From Pseudomonas sp. M30-35 (lineage in GTDB: Bacteria > Pseudomonadota > Gammaproteobacteria > Pseudomonadales > Pseudomonadaceae), in NCBI RefSeq assembly GCF_002163625.1, contig NZ_CP020892.1:3720001-3784000 (forward strand): a stretch of DNA of 64,000 nucleotides, written 5' to 3'. This document shows positions 55,512-64,000 of this stretch, one piece after another. A model generated the notes under the pieces. That model did not search any database. It was not told the DNA's origin and saw nothing but the letters and a program-made list of their open reading frames with translations. The translations under genes and the position numbers were made by a program. How positions within the stretch are numbered: the first letter of the stretch is position 1; every line of letters starts with the position of its first letter.

Positions 55512-56093
55512 ATGGCTTTTGAATTGCCACCGCTGCCGTACGAGAAAAATGCCCTCGAGCCGCACATTTCCGCCGAGACTCTGGATTACCACTACGGCAA
55601 GCATCACAACACATACGTTGTGAACCTCAACAACATGGTGCCTGGCACCGAGTTTGAAGGCAAAACGCTAGAAGAAATCATCAAGACTTCTTCGGGTGGT
55701 GTTTTCAACAATGCTGCACAAATCTGGAACCACACCTTCTACTGGAACTGCCTGAGCCCTAACGGTGGCGGTCAGCCTACTGGCGCACTGGCCGACGCGA
55801 TCAACTCCGCGTTCGGTTCGTTCGACAAGTTCAAAGAAGAGTTCAGCAAGACTTCGATCGGTACTTTCGGTTCTGGCTGGGGCTGGCTGGTCAAGAAAGC
55901 TGATGGTTCCCTGGCACTGGCTAGCACTATTGGTGCTGGCTGCCCGCTGACCAGCGGTGATACTCCGCTGCTGACTTGCGACGTCTGGGAGCACGCTTAC
56001 TACATCGACTACCGCAATGCGCGTCCGAAGTATGTAGAAGCTTTCTGGAACTTGGTGAACTGGGATTTCGTTGCGAAAAACTTCGCCGCTTAA
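55512..56093 (+). CDS. sodB: Iron superoxide dismutase
   Basis: The 193-residue enzyme dismutates superoxide in the cytoplasm. It has [20 protein letters not shown] at the start, metal ligands in [10 protein letters not shown] and IWNHTFYW, and in [13 protein letters not shown] near the end. The Fe type is indicated by [13 protein letters not shown] and the fixed 193-residue length. ATG 55512 follows AGGAGATTAACC; an upstream in-frame start is unlikely. It lies next to bifA as recalled for PA4366-PA4367. Confidence 0.95.
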   Translation: MAFELPPLPYEKNALEPHISAETLDYHYGKHHNTYVVNLNNMVPGTEFEGKTLEEIIKTSSGGVFNNAAQIWNHTFYWNCLSPNGGGQPTGALADAINSAFGSFDKFKEEFSKTSIGTFGSGWGWLVKKADGSLALASTIGAGCPLTSGDTPLLTCDVWEHAYYIDYRNARPKYVEAFWNLVNWDFVAKNFAA

Positions 56094-56427
56094 TGTCAGC
56101 GCCATAACAGGCCTTGTGCTTGTTGAAAAAAACCCGGCAATCGCCGGGTTTTTTTTTGCACTATTTTATAGATGTAGGTAGCGTAACAAAAGATGGCCAA
56201 ACGCCATCTCACTGAAAGTACTATGCTAGAAAGTCCGCGTAACAAATTAAAAGCAGAGTAAACTTTTACCAATGTGGCAGTGAGCTACTGCCAATAAGAG
56301 TTATAAAAAGAACGCTAGATTTCAGTAGCCATGAAGCACCCAGCCAGCAATGGCTTTTTGACTGCAACCCTGAGCTTGCCAATACTCAAAGCGCCTCCCT
56401 GCAGCCGGCATCACAAGGACCTATCTT
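56094..56427. other. Intergenic region between sodB and bifA
   Basis: It holds the sodB terminator and then an AT-rich stretch with no gene. The bifA promoter should lie in the last 250 bp. Confidence 0.5.
56126..56157 (+). terminator. Terminator after sodB
   Basis: Arms AACCCGGC and GCCGGGTT enclose AATC, with seven A before and nine T after. Confidence 0.93.
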
Positions 56428-58491
56428 TTGAAGTTGGAACTGAAGCATAGACTGTCACTGAGATTACTCCGCGTAGTGCTGCTCTCAGCATTAATTGTCG
56501 GTGTGGTTCTAAGCTGTGCGCAGATTGTCTTTGACGCCTATAAAACCAAGCAGGCTGTGGCGAACGACGCCCATCGCATCCTCGGGATGTTCCGCGACCC
56601 CTCGACTCAGGCGGTGTATAGCCTGGACCGGGAAATGGGCATGCAAGTTATCGAAGGCCTGTTTCAACATGAGTCCGTGCAAATGGCTTCGATCGGCCAC
56701 CCGAACGAACCAATGCTCGCAGAGCGCGAACGGCCATCGGTAGATATCTCCACACGCTGGCTGACTGATCCTATTCTCGGCAAAGAGCAAAAATTCTCAA
56801 CCCACCTCGTGGGCAAAGGCCCGTACAGCGAATACTACGGCGACCTCAACATCACTCTCGACACTGCGGAGTATGGTGAAAGCTTCATCACCAACTCGGT
56901 GATTATCTTTATTTCAGGGGTGTTGCGCGCGCTCGCGATGGGCTTGGTGTTGTATTTGGTCTATCACTGGTTTTTGACCAAACCACTGGCCAAAATCATT
57001 GAACACCTAAGCCACATTAACCCTGACCGACCCAGCGCTCACAAACTGCCGATGATCAAAGGTAACGAGCACAATGAGTTGGGTTTATGGGTCAACACTG
57101 CGAACCAGTTACTCGAATCCATCGAGCGCAACACCAGCCTGCGCCACGAGGCGGAGAACAGCCTGCAGCGCATGGCTCAATATGACTTCCTCACGGGCCT
57201 GCCGAATCGTCAGCAGTTGCAGCATCAACTTGATCAGATATTAAATGATGCGGGCCGTCTGCAGCGCCGCGTCGCTGTACTGTGCGTAGGCCTGGATGAC
57301 TTTAAAGGGATCAATGAGCAATACAGTTACCAAGCCGGTGACAAGCTATTGCTGGCGCTTTCTGACCGTTTGCGCGGTCACGGCGGACGACTCGGCGCAT
57401 TGGCGCGACTGGGCGGCGACCAATTCGCCTTGGTCCAGGCGGATATTGAGCAACCTTACGAGGCTGCCGAACTGGCACAAAACGTTTTGGATGACTTAAG
57501 CAACCCGTTCATTCTCGATGACCAGCCGGTGCACCTGCGCGCAACGATCGGCATTACCCTGTTCCCCGAAGACGGCGACAGCACTGAAAAGCTGCTGCAA
57601 AAAGCCGAGCAAACCATGACGCTGGCGAAGAGTCGCTCACGTAACCGTTACCAGTTCTACATAGCCAGCGTAGACAGCGAAATGCGCCGCTTGCGTGAGC
57701 TGGAAAAAGACCTGCGCGTAGCGCTTGAGGGCAATCAACTACATCTGGTCTATCAGCCGCAAATCAGCTATCAGGCCAAGCATACGGTCGGCGTTGAAGC
57801 CTTGCTGCGCTGGGAGCATCCGCAGCTTGGCTCAATTCCACCCGACCAGTTCATCCCGCTGGCAGAGCAAAACGGCAGCATCATTGCAATTGGTGAATGG
57901 GTACTTGATCAAGCGTGCCGACAACTGCGCGAATGGCATGACCAAGGCTTCAACCAATTGCGCATGGCAGTCAACCTTTCCACCGTGCAACTGCATCACG
58001 CGGAATTGCCGAGAATGGTTAATAACTTGCTGCAAATGTACCGCTTGCCTGCGCGCAGCCTTGAACTTGAAGTGACTGAGACCGGCCTGATGGAAGACAT
58101 CAGCACCGCGGCTCAGCACTTGCTTAGCCTACGCCGCGCAGGCGCACTCATCGCGATTGACGACTTCGGTACCGGTTATTCGTCATTGAGTTATCTGAAA
58201 AGTCTGCCGCTGGACAAGATCAAGATTGATAAAAGCTTTGTCCAGGACTTGCTTGAGGATGAAGACGACGCGACCATCGTCCGCGCCATCATCCAACTGG
58301 GCAAAAGCTTAGGCATGCAAGTCATTGCCGAGGGCGTTGAGACCGCAGGCCAGGAAGCCTACATCATCAGTGAAGGTTGTCATGAAGGTCAGGGCTACTT
58401 CTACAGCAAGCCACTGCCAGCTCGCGAACTGACTCTGTACCTGAAACAAGCTCGTCGTATCCGCGCGGCATCCGACTCGACAGCCTTGTAG
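56428..58491 (+). CDS. bifA: Cyclic-di-GMP phosphodiesterase BifA
   Basis: The 687-residue protein has an N-terminal transmembrane helix (residues about 15-32), a periplasmic region, a second helix around 155-180, then a degenerate GGDEF domain with GGDQF (329-333) and a complete EAL domain (EALLRW at 457-462). This GGDQF plus EAL layout is typical of BifA, which hydrolyses c-di-GMP and opposes biofilm formation. The start is TTG 56428, after AAGGA (56415-56419), giving the usual MKLELK terminus. Confidence 0.95.
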   Translation: MKLELKHRLSLRLLRVVLLSALIVGVVLSCAQIVFDAYKTKQAVANDAHRILGMFRDPSTQAVYSLDREMGMQVIEGLFQHESVQMASIGHPNEPMLAERERPSVDISTRWLTDPILGKEQKFSTHLVGKGPYSEYYGDLNITLDTAEYGESFITNSVIIFISGVLRALAMGLVLYLVYHWFLTKPLAKIIEHLSHINPDRPSAHKLPMIKGNEHNELGLWVNTANQLLESIERNTSLRHEAENSLQRMAQYDFLTGLPNRQQLQHQLDQILNDAGRLQRRVAVLCVGLDDFKGINEQYSYQAGDKLLLALSDRLRGHGGRLGALARLGGDQFALVQADIEQPYEAAELAQNVLDDLSNPFILDDQPVHLRATIGITLFPEDGDSTEKLLQKAEQTMTLAKSRSRNRYQFYIASVDSEMRRLRELEKDLRVALEGNQLHLVYQPQISYQAKHTVGVEALLRWEHPQLGSIPPDQFIPLAEQNGSIIAIGEWVLDQACRQLREWHDQGFNQLRMAVNLSTVQLHHAELPRMVNNLLQMYRLPARSLELEVTETGLMEDISTAAQHLLSLRRAGALIAIDDFGTGYSSLSYLKSLPLDKIKIDKSFVQDLLEDEDDATIVRAIIQLGKSLGMQVIAEGVETAGQEAYIISEGCHEGQGYFYSKPLPARELTLYLKQARRIRAASDSTAL

Positions 58492-58585
58492 TCGCCTGCA
58501 ACTCTTGTAGTCGCCTAGATTAAACAACCCGCAATTACCGGCTGCCTTGTGGCGGTTAATCCTGCACTGAACCTATAAAGAACAA

Positions 58586-58740
58586 GGAACCTCTGAAAAA
58601 GGTAGCGAGCGACGACAGTACAAGGCAAAAAAATGCGAAAAAGCGACCGGGGTCGCGCGCGACTTTAGTTGGCCTAAATGAGCATTTTGAGCAGTTTTTT
58701 AACGCCGTAATATCTAGCGCAGTAGTTTTTCAGAGGCTCC
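58586..58740. mobile_element. MITE-like non-coding element with 15-bp terminal inverted repeats
   Basis: GGAACCTCTGAAAAA (58586-58600) and TTTTTCAGAGGCTCC (58726-58740) match as inverted repeats in 14 of 15 bases and bound a 155-bp stretch without coding capacity. The right end forms the last codons and the stop of the GIDE-domain gene. ATAAAG occurs near the left end and directly at the right, but no clear target duplication is present. No transposase gene exists in the window, so it would depend on one elsewhere. Confidence 0.78.
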
Positions 58741-59635
58741 ATAAAGGTTTTATGCCGAGAAACCAGGCACAACCTATTGCTCCCAGCAGACAGAGCAGCG
58801 CAGCACCTGCAGCTTGCCAATAAAACCCGCGGGCCAACTCATCCTCCCCTGTGGTTGAGAGCACGAAAGGTTGCGACTCGCGCGGCTTTGCCAGGTGATG
58901 CGAGGCAGGCTTGAGACTCTGTTGTCGGTGACGGTCCTCGGCCTCCAACTGTGCAGCTAAACGCACACGGTTCCATTCCTGATCATCGAGCAGGCCGTTG
59001 CTATCGCTGTCGAAACGTTGCAGCAGACCGGAAAAATCAGACTTCCACTCACGAATCACTGCGCCTTGCTGCGCTGCTAAATCCAAGCCCTGGCGACCGC
59101 CACCCGAGCTGCGAAAATCCCCAATCGCATAAAGCGGTTGGCCAACGTGCAAGCGCTCCTCGGTATAGCGATAGTTTTTACCGAGACTGAGAAAGCCCAG
59201 CAGGCCGCGCTTATTGGCCAATAGAGGGTGACGCTGGCGGCCATTCCAGACCTCTCGCGTCGTCGTTCGCACATGCGCACCATTCGGGTTAATCAGGCAA
59301 TCGCCGGTGCCATCGCTCAGCGTAAACAAAGCATCACTGACTCCCGATTCGAGCGATCGCCAAGAACGCTTATTATCGTCCTGCACATGTTCTTCGATCC
59401 TGAAGCGCCACCAAACGCAGGGCTTACCGGTTAATGGCCCGACCACAGTGCTTTCGGGCTGCGCAGTTATGACCCCGTACAACTCAACATAGCCTTGCGC
59501 CGCCGAACGAATCTTGGAGGTTGGCGTATCCAGCAAATGCCGCGCCTGTGAGACACGGCGCAGACACCACCAAGCACTGACAGCCGTAGTGCCCACACTC
59601 ACGGCCAAGCCAAACCACTGCGCTTCGATGGCCAT
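58730..59635 (-). CDS. GIDE-domain membrane protein with an EF-hand
   Basis: The 301-residue protein has an N-terminal transmembrane segment, a GIDE-like domain (family PF12483) with ELYGVITAQPESTVVGPLTGKPCVWWRFRIEEH, and a second helix near the C-terminus. Between them is a canonical EF-hand, DSDSNGLLDDQE at residues 209-220, with all calcium-binding positions. Its last four codons (WSL and stop) are formed by the right end of a MITE-like element, so the original C-terminus may have been longer. It sits next to lemA, which starts the unit. Confidence 0.8.
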   Translation of the reverse strand: MAIEAQWFGLAVSVGTTAVSAWWCLRRVSQARHLLDTPTSKIRSAAQGYVELYGVITAQPESTVVGPLTGKPCVWWRFRIEEHVQDDNKRSWRSLESGVSDALFTLSDGTGDCLINPNGAHVRTTTREVWNGRQRHPLLANKRGLLGFLSLGKNYRYTEERLHVGQPLYAIGDFRSSGGGRQGLDLAAQQGAVIREWKSDFSGLLQRFDSDSNGLLDDQEWNRVRLAAQLEAEDRHRQQSLKPASHHLAKPRESQPFVLSTTGEDELARGFYWQAAGAALLCLLGAIGCAWFLGIKPLWSL

Positions 59636-59638
59636 GAC

Positions 59639-60211
59639 TCAGTTGAACAATGACTTGATACTTACATCAGCTTTCTCGGCCTCACTGAACTGCAGCAAGT
59701 CGCCTGATTTAAACCCCATCGCCCGCGCGACAAGCACATCAGGGAACTGCTCGATACGCACGTTGTTCAGGTTAACCGCCTCGTTATACAGCTCACGACG
59801 ATCAGCAATACCATTTTCCAAACCGCTGATGCGCTGCTGCAGATGCTGGAAGCTTTCATTGGCTTTGAGCTCGGGATAATTCTCAGCCAAGGCAAACAGC
59901 TGGCCCAGACCCGCGCGCAAACCGCTTTCGGCCTTGCCCAAAGCAGGCACATCGCCTTGCTCACGCGCCTTGGATACCGCCTGGCGCGCAACAACAACCT
60001 GCTCAAGCGTTGTGCGCTCGTGTTGCATGTATTGCTTGCAGGTTTCTACCAGCTTGGGCAGTTCTTCGTGACGCTGCTTGAGCATCACATCGATATTGGC
60101 CCAGGCTTTGCTGATGCTGTGTTTCAAACGCACCAAGCCGTTATAAAGCGTCACTGCATAGCCTGCGAGCAGCACTATGATGACGATGAACACAATACTG
60201 GTGAGGCTCAT
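59639..60211 (-). CDS. lemA: LemA-family protein
   Basis: The 190-residue protein has an N-terminal transmembrane helix (IVFIVIIVLLAGYAVTLYNGLVRL) and a long helical bundle with NIDVMLKQRHEELPKLVETCKQYMQHE and YNEAVNLNNVRIEQFPD, the LemA signature. It is membrane-anchored. The function is not well defined. ATG 60211 follows GAGG-like bases and gives the usual start. The GIDE gene follows 3 bp downstream, which supports cotranscription. Confidence 0.92.
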   Translation of the reverse strand: MSLTSIVFIVIIVLLAGYAVTLYNGLVRLKHSISKAWANIDVMLKQRHEELPKLVETCKQYMQHERTTLEQVVVARQAVSKAREQGDVPALGKAESGLRAGLGQLFALAENYPELKANESFQHLQQRISGLENGIADRRELYNEAVNLNNVRIEQFPDVLVARAMGFKSGDLLQFSEAEKADVSIKSLFN

Positions 60212-60412
60212 GAAGGTTTCCCCATAACGACTGCAAATGGTTGATAGTGGCATTCTAGCGGCATTCCGTTGCTAACAGAGTGACCCAGTGCATGAGTTTT
60301 TTATAAGAATTAGTCGTAACACCCTTTACACGGAATGCAAATCTTTCGCATTATGTTGTGAGTTTATAGGCGCAAGCGCTATTTCTTCTTATCAACTGCA
60401 AAGGATGTTGTC

Positions 60413-61762
60413 ATGATTCGTATGCCCCTGGCCTCCGCCAGCCTGCTGGCCATTGCTATTTCTCTCGCCGGCTGTGGCGAGGACAAGGCGCCTACCACTC
60501 AGGCAGCCAACACTGAAGCGGAGCAAGCCACACCAACTACCGCTGCAGAGAAAATCGATAACACAAATACATATGATGAAACCGCTGCCAAAGCAGTTGT
60601 TTCACACTATGCCGACATTGCTTTCGCGGTATTCAGCGATGCGGCCAGCACGGGCAAAGCCCTGCACGCAGCGATTGACACCTTTCTTGCCACACCAAAC
60701 GACGCCAATCTGAAGGCCGCTCGCGAAGCCTGGGTCGCTGCACGCGTCCCTTACATGCAGACCGAAGTATTCCGTTTCGGTAACGCAATCGTTGACGATT
60801 GGGAAGGCCAACTCAACGCCTGGCCTCTCGATGAAGGCCTGATCGACTACGTCGCCAAGGATTACCAGCACGCACTGGGCAACCCTGGCGCAACAGCCAA
60901 TATCGTGTCGAACACTGAAATTCAAGTCGGCGAAGATAAAGTCGACGTCAGCAAAATTACTCCTGAAGTTCTCGCCAGCCTGAATGAGCTGGGTGGTTCG
61001 GAAGCCAACGTTGCTACCGGTTATCACGCTATTGAGTTCCTGCTTTGGGGCCAAGACCTTAACGGTACTAACCCAGGTGCGGGCGAACGTCCAGCGACTG
61101 ACTTCGTTGTTGGCGAAGGTGCAACTGGCGGCAACAACGAGCGTCGTCGTGAATACCTGAAAGCCGCCGCTGACCTTTTGGTAAGCGACCTGGATGAAAT
61201 GGTTGGCCAATGGCAGGCCGGTGTTGCTGACAACTATCGCGCCAGCCTGGAAAAAGACAATGCGAAAAACGGCATGCGCAAAATGCTTTTCGGCATGGGC
61301 AGCCTATCGCTGGGTGAACTGGCGGGCGAACGCATGAAAGTTTCGCTGGAAGCCAACTCGACTGAAGACGAGCAAGATTGCTTCAGCGACAACACTCACA
61401 ACGCACACTTCTACGACGCCAAAGGTATCCGCAACATCTACCTGGGCGAATACAAGAAAGTCGATGGCACCCTGTTGTCCGGCCCAAGTCTGTCTTCTCT
61501 GGTTGCCAAGTCTGACGCCAAAGCTGACGAGACCCTGAAAGCTGACCTGGCTGATACCGAAGCCAAACTGCAAGTCATGGTCGACAGCGCCAACAACGGT
61601 GAGCACTACGACCAACTGATCGCCGCTGACAACGCCAAAGGCAATCAGATCGTACGTGATGCAATCGCCGCACTGGTCAAGCAGACCGGTGCTATCGAGC
61701 AAGCTGCTGGCAAGCTCGGCATCAGCGACCTTAACCCAGACACCGCTGATCACGAGTTCTAA
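60413..61762 (+). CDS. icmP: Imelysin-family lipoprotein (IcmP-like)
   Basis: The 449-residue protein has a lipoprotein signal with lipobox SLAGC (Cys21) and an imelysin domain with the GYHAIEFLLWG motif at 203-213, where the GxHxxE pattern gives the metal site. Imelysins are outer-membrane, iron-regulated putative metal-binding proteins; the P. aeruginosa homologue (PA4370, from memory) is called insulin-cleaving metalloproteinase. Protease activity is not proven. It ends in a strong terminator. Confidence 0.92.
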   Translation: MIRMPLASASLLAIAISLAGCGEDKAPTTQAANTEAEQATPTTAAEKIDNTNTYDETAAKAVVSHYADIAFAVFSDAASTGKALHAAIDTFLATPNDANLKAAREAWVAARVPYMQTEVFRFGNAIVDDWEGQLNAWPLDEGLIDYVAKDYQHALGNPGATANIVSNTEIQVGEDKVDVSKITPEVLASLNELGGSEANVATGYHAIEFLLWGQDLNGTNPGAGERPATDFVVGEGATGGNNERRREYLKAAADLLVSDLDEMVGQWQAGVADNYRASLEKDNAKNGMRKMLFGMGSLSLGELAGERMKVSLEANSTEDEQDCFSDNTHNAHFYDAKGIRNIYLGEYKKVDGTLLSGPSLSSLVAKSDAKADETLKADLADTEAKLQVMVDSANNGEHYDQLIAADNAKGNQIVRDAIAALVKQTGAIEQAAGKLGISDLNPDTADHEF

Positions 61763-61780
61763 GCGAGACGGTTGTCGACC

Positions 61781-61814
61781 AAGCCGGTGCGTTAACAACG
61801 CACCGGCTTTTTTA
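61781..61814 (+). terminator. Terminator after icmP
   Basis: AAGCCGGTGCGTT and AACGCACCGGCTT arms with an AAC loop run into TTTTTTA. Confidence 0.92.
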
Positions 61815-61870
61815 TTTCACGATAACTCCAGTACAGCGTGTAACTGGCACGCCATGAAATATCTACCCAG

Positions 61871-62332
61871 TCAAATTCGACCAATATCCACCCATTCCGC
61901 ACCAACAAGCTGAACCATACGATCAGGCGTAAGCCGTACGGCGCTGTTAGGAGAACCGGCGGCTGGATAGACCTCCACATAAGCTTGCAACGAGACGTCA
62001 CAGTAGGTCTTTATGGCCTGATCCACACCGAATGGACACACACCGCCTACAGCATGACCTGTCAGTACGAAAGCTTCCTCAGGTGCCAGCATCTTGGGCT
62101 TGGCACCGAAGACGGATTTGAACTTCTGGTTGTCCAATTTGGCGTTTCCGGCCAGTACGAACAGCGCGGTATTGGTTCCAAACCCAAGCGCGAGAGTTTT
62201 CGCAATTTGCCCCTCGCTAACCCCCAAGGCCGCAGCGGCTAGTGCCACCGTCGCCGTGCTTTGGTCATGCTCTATCACCTCGATATCCGAGGCATGTTCC
62301 TTGAAGAATTCTCTTACCGCCTCAATCGACAT
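61871..62332 (-). CDS. YbaK/ProX-domain protein (aminoacyl-tRNA deacylase-like)
   Basis: The 153-residue protein starts at MSIEAVREFFKEHASDIEVIEHD with the ribosome site GAGG 8 bases upstream. It has the YbaK fold motifs: AKTLALGFGTNTALFVLAGNAKLDNQKFK and GGVCPFGVDQAIKTYCDVSL. Such proteins edit mischarged tRNA, for example Cys-tRNA(Pro). It is transcribed away from the convergent icmP gene and lies 96 bp after leuA on the same strand. Confidence 0.88.
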   Translation of the reverse strand: MSIEAVREFFKEHASDIEVIEHDQSTATVALAAAALGVSEGQIAKTLALGFGTNTALFVLAGNAKLDNQKFKSVFGAKPKMLAPEEAFVLTGHAVGGVCPFGVDQAIKTYCDVSLQAYVEVYPAAGSPNSAVRLTPDRMVQLVGAEWVDIGRI

Positions 62333-62428
62333 TTCCATTTCCTCATTATTAGCTGGCCTTCTCATTGTGACAGCCAAACAGAACACGGCCATGCCGCCTA
62401 AAACCGGAGGCATGGATGAGCTACAAAT

Positions 62429-64000
62429 TCAGCTTACTGCGGACTCCTCTGCCGAGAACCTGGCCGCTGCGCTCAACACTGCCAGAACCGACGCGGTAGC
62501 GATGTTCGGATGTCGGCCCACGCCAAACCGCGAGCCGGGCACGCCCGGTATGGCGGCCTCCACAATGGCAAGTGCCACCGCATCAGAACCTGCGTCCAGG
62601 CTGCGCTCCTCATAACTGTCGATGCGCAGCGGCAGGCTCAGCGCCGCCACTGTCGCGGCAATCGAGCCGTTGCCTGTACCCTCGAAGGTATTCACGTTGC
62701 CACCCACATCCGCCAGTTCCAGTGCGATACCTTGTCCGTCCGCGTGCTCGAACAGGTAATGACTGCGGTAAATGAAGCCTGGCTGTTCCTGTGCCGGTAA
62801 AAGGTACGTGCGTTTGAACACATCCCAAATTTGTTCGCTGGTCAGTTCCGTTTCGCTGGCGTCGGCCTGCGCCTGAACGATGGCGCTGAACTCCACCTGC
62901 ATACGGCGCGGCATGACGATGCTGTGGTCACGTTGCAGCAAAAACGCAATACCACCCTTACCTGACTGGCTATTGACCCGCACGATACTGTCGTAAGTAC
63001 GTCCCAGGTCTCTGGGATCAATGGGCAGATAAGGCACGCGCCAAGGCGCATTAGCCTTTTGTACGGCAAAGCCCTTGGCGATGGCATCCTGGTGCGAGCC
63101 AGAGAACGCCGTGAATACAAGATCACCCACATACGGGTGGCGCGGGTGAATGGGCAGAGAGGTACATTCCTCAGCCACTCGGGCGACCGCAGCGATGTCG
63201 GAGAAATCCAGCCCCGGCGCAATACCCTGGGTGTAGAGATTCAGCGCCAGCGTTACCACATCGACGTTGCCGCTGCGCTCACCATTGCCAAACAGGCAGC
63301 CTTCGACCCGTTGAGCACCAGCCAGCATGGCTTGTTCGGCGCAGGCCACGCCTGTGCCCCGGTCGTTGTGTGGATGCACCGACAGTACAACGTGTTCGCG
63401 CCGCTCCAAATGTCGATCAATCCATTCGATCTGGTCGGCAAAGACGTTGGGCGTAGAGACTTCTACTGTGGTCGGCAGGTTGATGATGATCGTCCGCTGT
63501 GGCCCGGCCTGCCATGCGCGAATGGCGGCATTGCAGACGGCCAGTGAAACATCCAGTTCGGCCATGCAGAACGTCTCGGGCGAGTACTGCAAGACCCATT
63601 CAGTTTCCGGGTGAGCTTCAGTCAGTTGCTTGAACCGCGCAATGTGGCGCTCCACCATTTCGATAATCTGCGGCACGCTCATGCCGAACACAATCTCGCG
63701 CCAAGCGGGCGCGATGGCATTGTAGAAATGCACGATCACGCGCCGCGCGCCAGCTACGCTGCGTACTGTTTCGGTGATCAGGTCATCGCGCAATTGCGTC
63801 ATGACCATAGGCGTGACGTCTTCGGGAATCTGGCCTGCGTCGATGAGCTGTCGCACGATCTCGAAATCCGTGCGCGAGGCGGCGGGAAAACCTACTTCAA
63901 TTTCCTTGAAACCGATGCGTACCAGCTCATGGAACAAGCGCAGCTTGCGCTCGCGGTTCATCGGTTCAAACAGCGCCTGGTTGCCGTCGCGCAAGTCGGT
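62429..64000 (-). CDS. leuA: 2-isopropylmalate synthase, N-terminus cut by the window end
   Basis: The visible 523 residues form most of LeuA, which condenses acetyl-CoA and 2-oxoisovalerate in leucine synthesis. Near the cut is TDLRDGNQALFEPM, the catalytic Mg-binding start of the barrel. SVHPHNDRGTGVACAE and RVNSQSGKGGIAFLL follow, and the C-terminal regulatory domain is complete. The true start lies beyond position 64000. The sequence differs notably from the long LeuA remembered for P. aeruginosa, and its DNA looks more GC-rich, so it may be a second or transferred copy. Confidence 0.93.
   Translation of the reverse strand, partial: TDLRDGNQALFEPMNRERKLRLFHELVRIGFKEIEVGFPAASRTDFEIVRQLIDAGQIPEDVTPMVMTQLRDDLITETVRSVAGARRVIVHFYNAIAPAWREIVFGMSVPQIIEMVERHIARFKQLTEAHPETEWVLQYSPETFCMAELDVSLAVCNAAIRAWQAGPQRTIIINLPTTVEVSTPNVFADQIEWIDRHLERREHVVLSVHPHNDRGTGVACAEQAMLAGAQRVEGCLFGNGERSGNVDVVTLALNLYTQGIAPGLDFSDIAAVARVAEECTSLPIHPRHPYVGDLVFTAFSGSHQDAIAKGFAVQKANAPWRVPYLPIDPRDLGRTYDSIVRVNSQSGKGGIAFLLQRDHSIVMPRRMQVEFSAIVQAQADASETELTSEQIWDVFKRTYLLPAQEQPGFIYRSHYLFEHADGQGIALELADVGGNVNTFEGTGNGSIAATVAALSLPLRIDSYEERSLDAGSDAVALAIVEAAIPGVPGSRFGVGRHPNIATASVLAVLSAAARFSAEESAVS

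Noticed and set aside
60602..61210. 202-codon minus-strand frame inside icmP
   Set aside because: Shadow of the imelysin gene; low-complexity composition and no ribosome site.
1..64000. CRISPR arrays, tRNA or rRNA genes, prophage and transposase genes
   Set aside because: No regularly spaced repeats, no cloverleaf candidates and no integrase or transposase motifs were seen on either strand.

Overview
The window reads as chromosome of a gamma-proteobacterium of the genus Pseudomonas, with a GC content that looks like the mid-50s by eye. The call rests on gene order recalled from P. aeruginosa: pyk, enoyl-CoA hydratase, ferredoxin reductase, SadC-like diguanylate cyclase and class I fumarase; olsB-olsA, acpH, ArsR, MFS and xenB; argP, ACT protein, argO, sodB, bifA, GIDE protein, lemA and icmP. 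It also rests on the proteins themselves, for example BifA with its GGDQF motif. No phage, rRNA, tRNA, CRISPR array or transposase was seen. One short MITE-like element is present.

Layout. Positions 1-13.9 kb hold an accessory-looking lipid or ester utilisation region. It contains an AraC regulator, a di-iron 'metal-dependent hydrolase', an alpha/beta hydrolase, a secreted protein of unknown function, a 915-residue MalT/LAL-type regulator, the DUF1302-DUF1329 pair, an acyl-CoA synthetase and a thiolase. The hydrolase has a 9-base C/G tract that splits its frame, and the thiolase is split by a one-base frameshift. Positions 13.9-24 kb hold housekeeping and conserved hypothetical genes: a LysE exporter, hprA, rsmC, a Mn-type yybP-ykoY riboswitch in front of a TMEM165/GDT1 transporter, an epimerase, an M48 lipoprotein protease, an SRAP-family protein, small zinc-ribbon and DUF2007 proteins, an acyltransferase and a YajG lipoprotein. 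Positions 24-36 kb hold central metabolism (mqo, pyk, fumarase), PilZ and SadC c-di-GMP proteins, and small lipoproteins. Positions 36-41.7 kb hold clsB, yceI, a serine hydrolase and an MBL/ODP protein. Positions 41.8-47 kb hold ornithine-lipid synthesis and the arsR-MFS-xenB unit. Positions 47-55 kb hold a coiled-coil protein, an epimerase, a cupin, a flavoprotein disulfide reductase and argP/argO. Positions 55.5-64 kb hold sodB, bifA, the GIDE/LemA pair, imelysin, YbaK and a truncated leuA.

How the genes work together. The 4.2-13.8 kb block could sense (MalT-like), take up or process (DUF1302/DUF1329) and activate (acyl-CoA synthetase, thiolase) a hydrophobic acyl substrate. A TetR-type palindrome lies before the DUF1302 operon and another palindrome lies between the synthetase and thiolase genes. 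SadC-like, BifA and PilZ proteins give a c-di-GMP synthesis, degradation and receptor set. Mqo, pyruvate kinase and fumarase belong to central carbon flux.

Three genes (hydrolase, thiolase, TPR lipoprotein) carry single-base frame breaks. These may be real pseudogenes, phase variation or sequence errors. Locus tags of other strains are quoted from memory and were not checked by any search.
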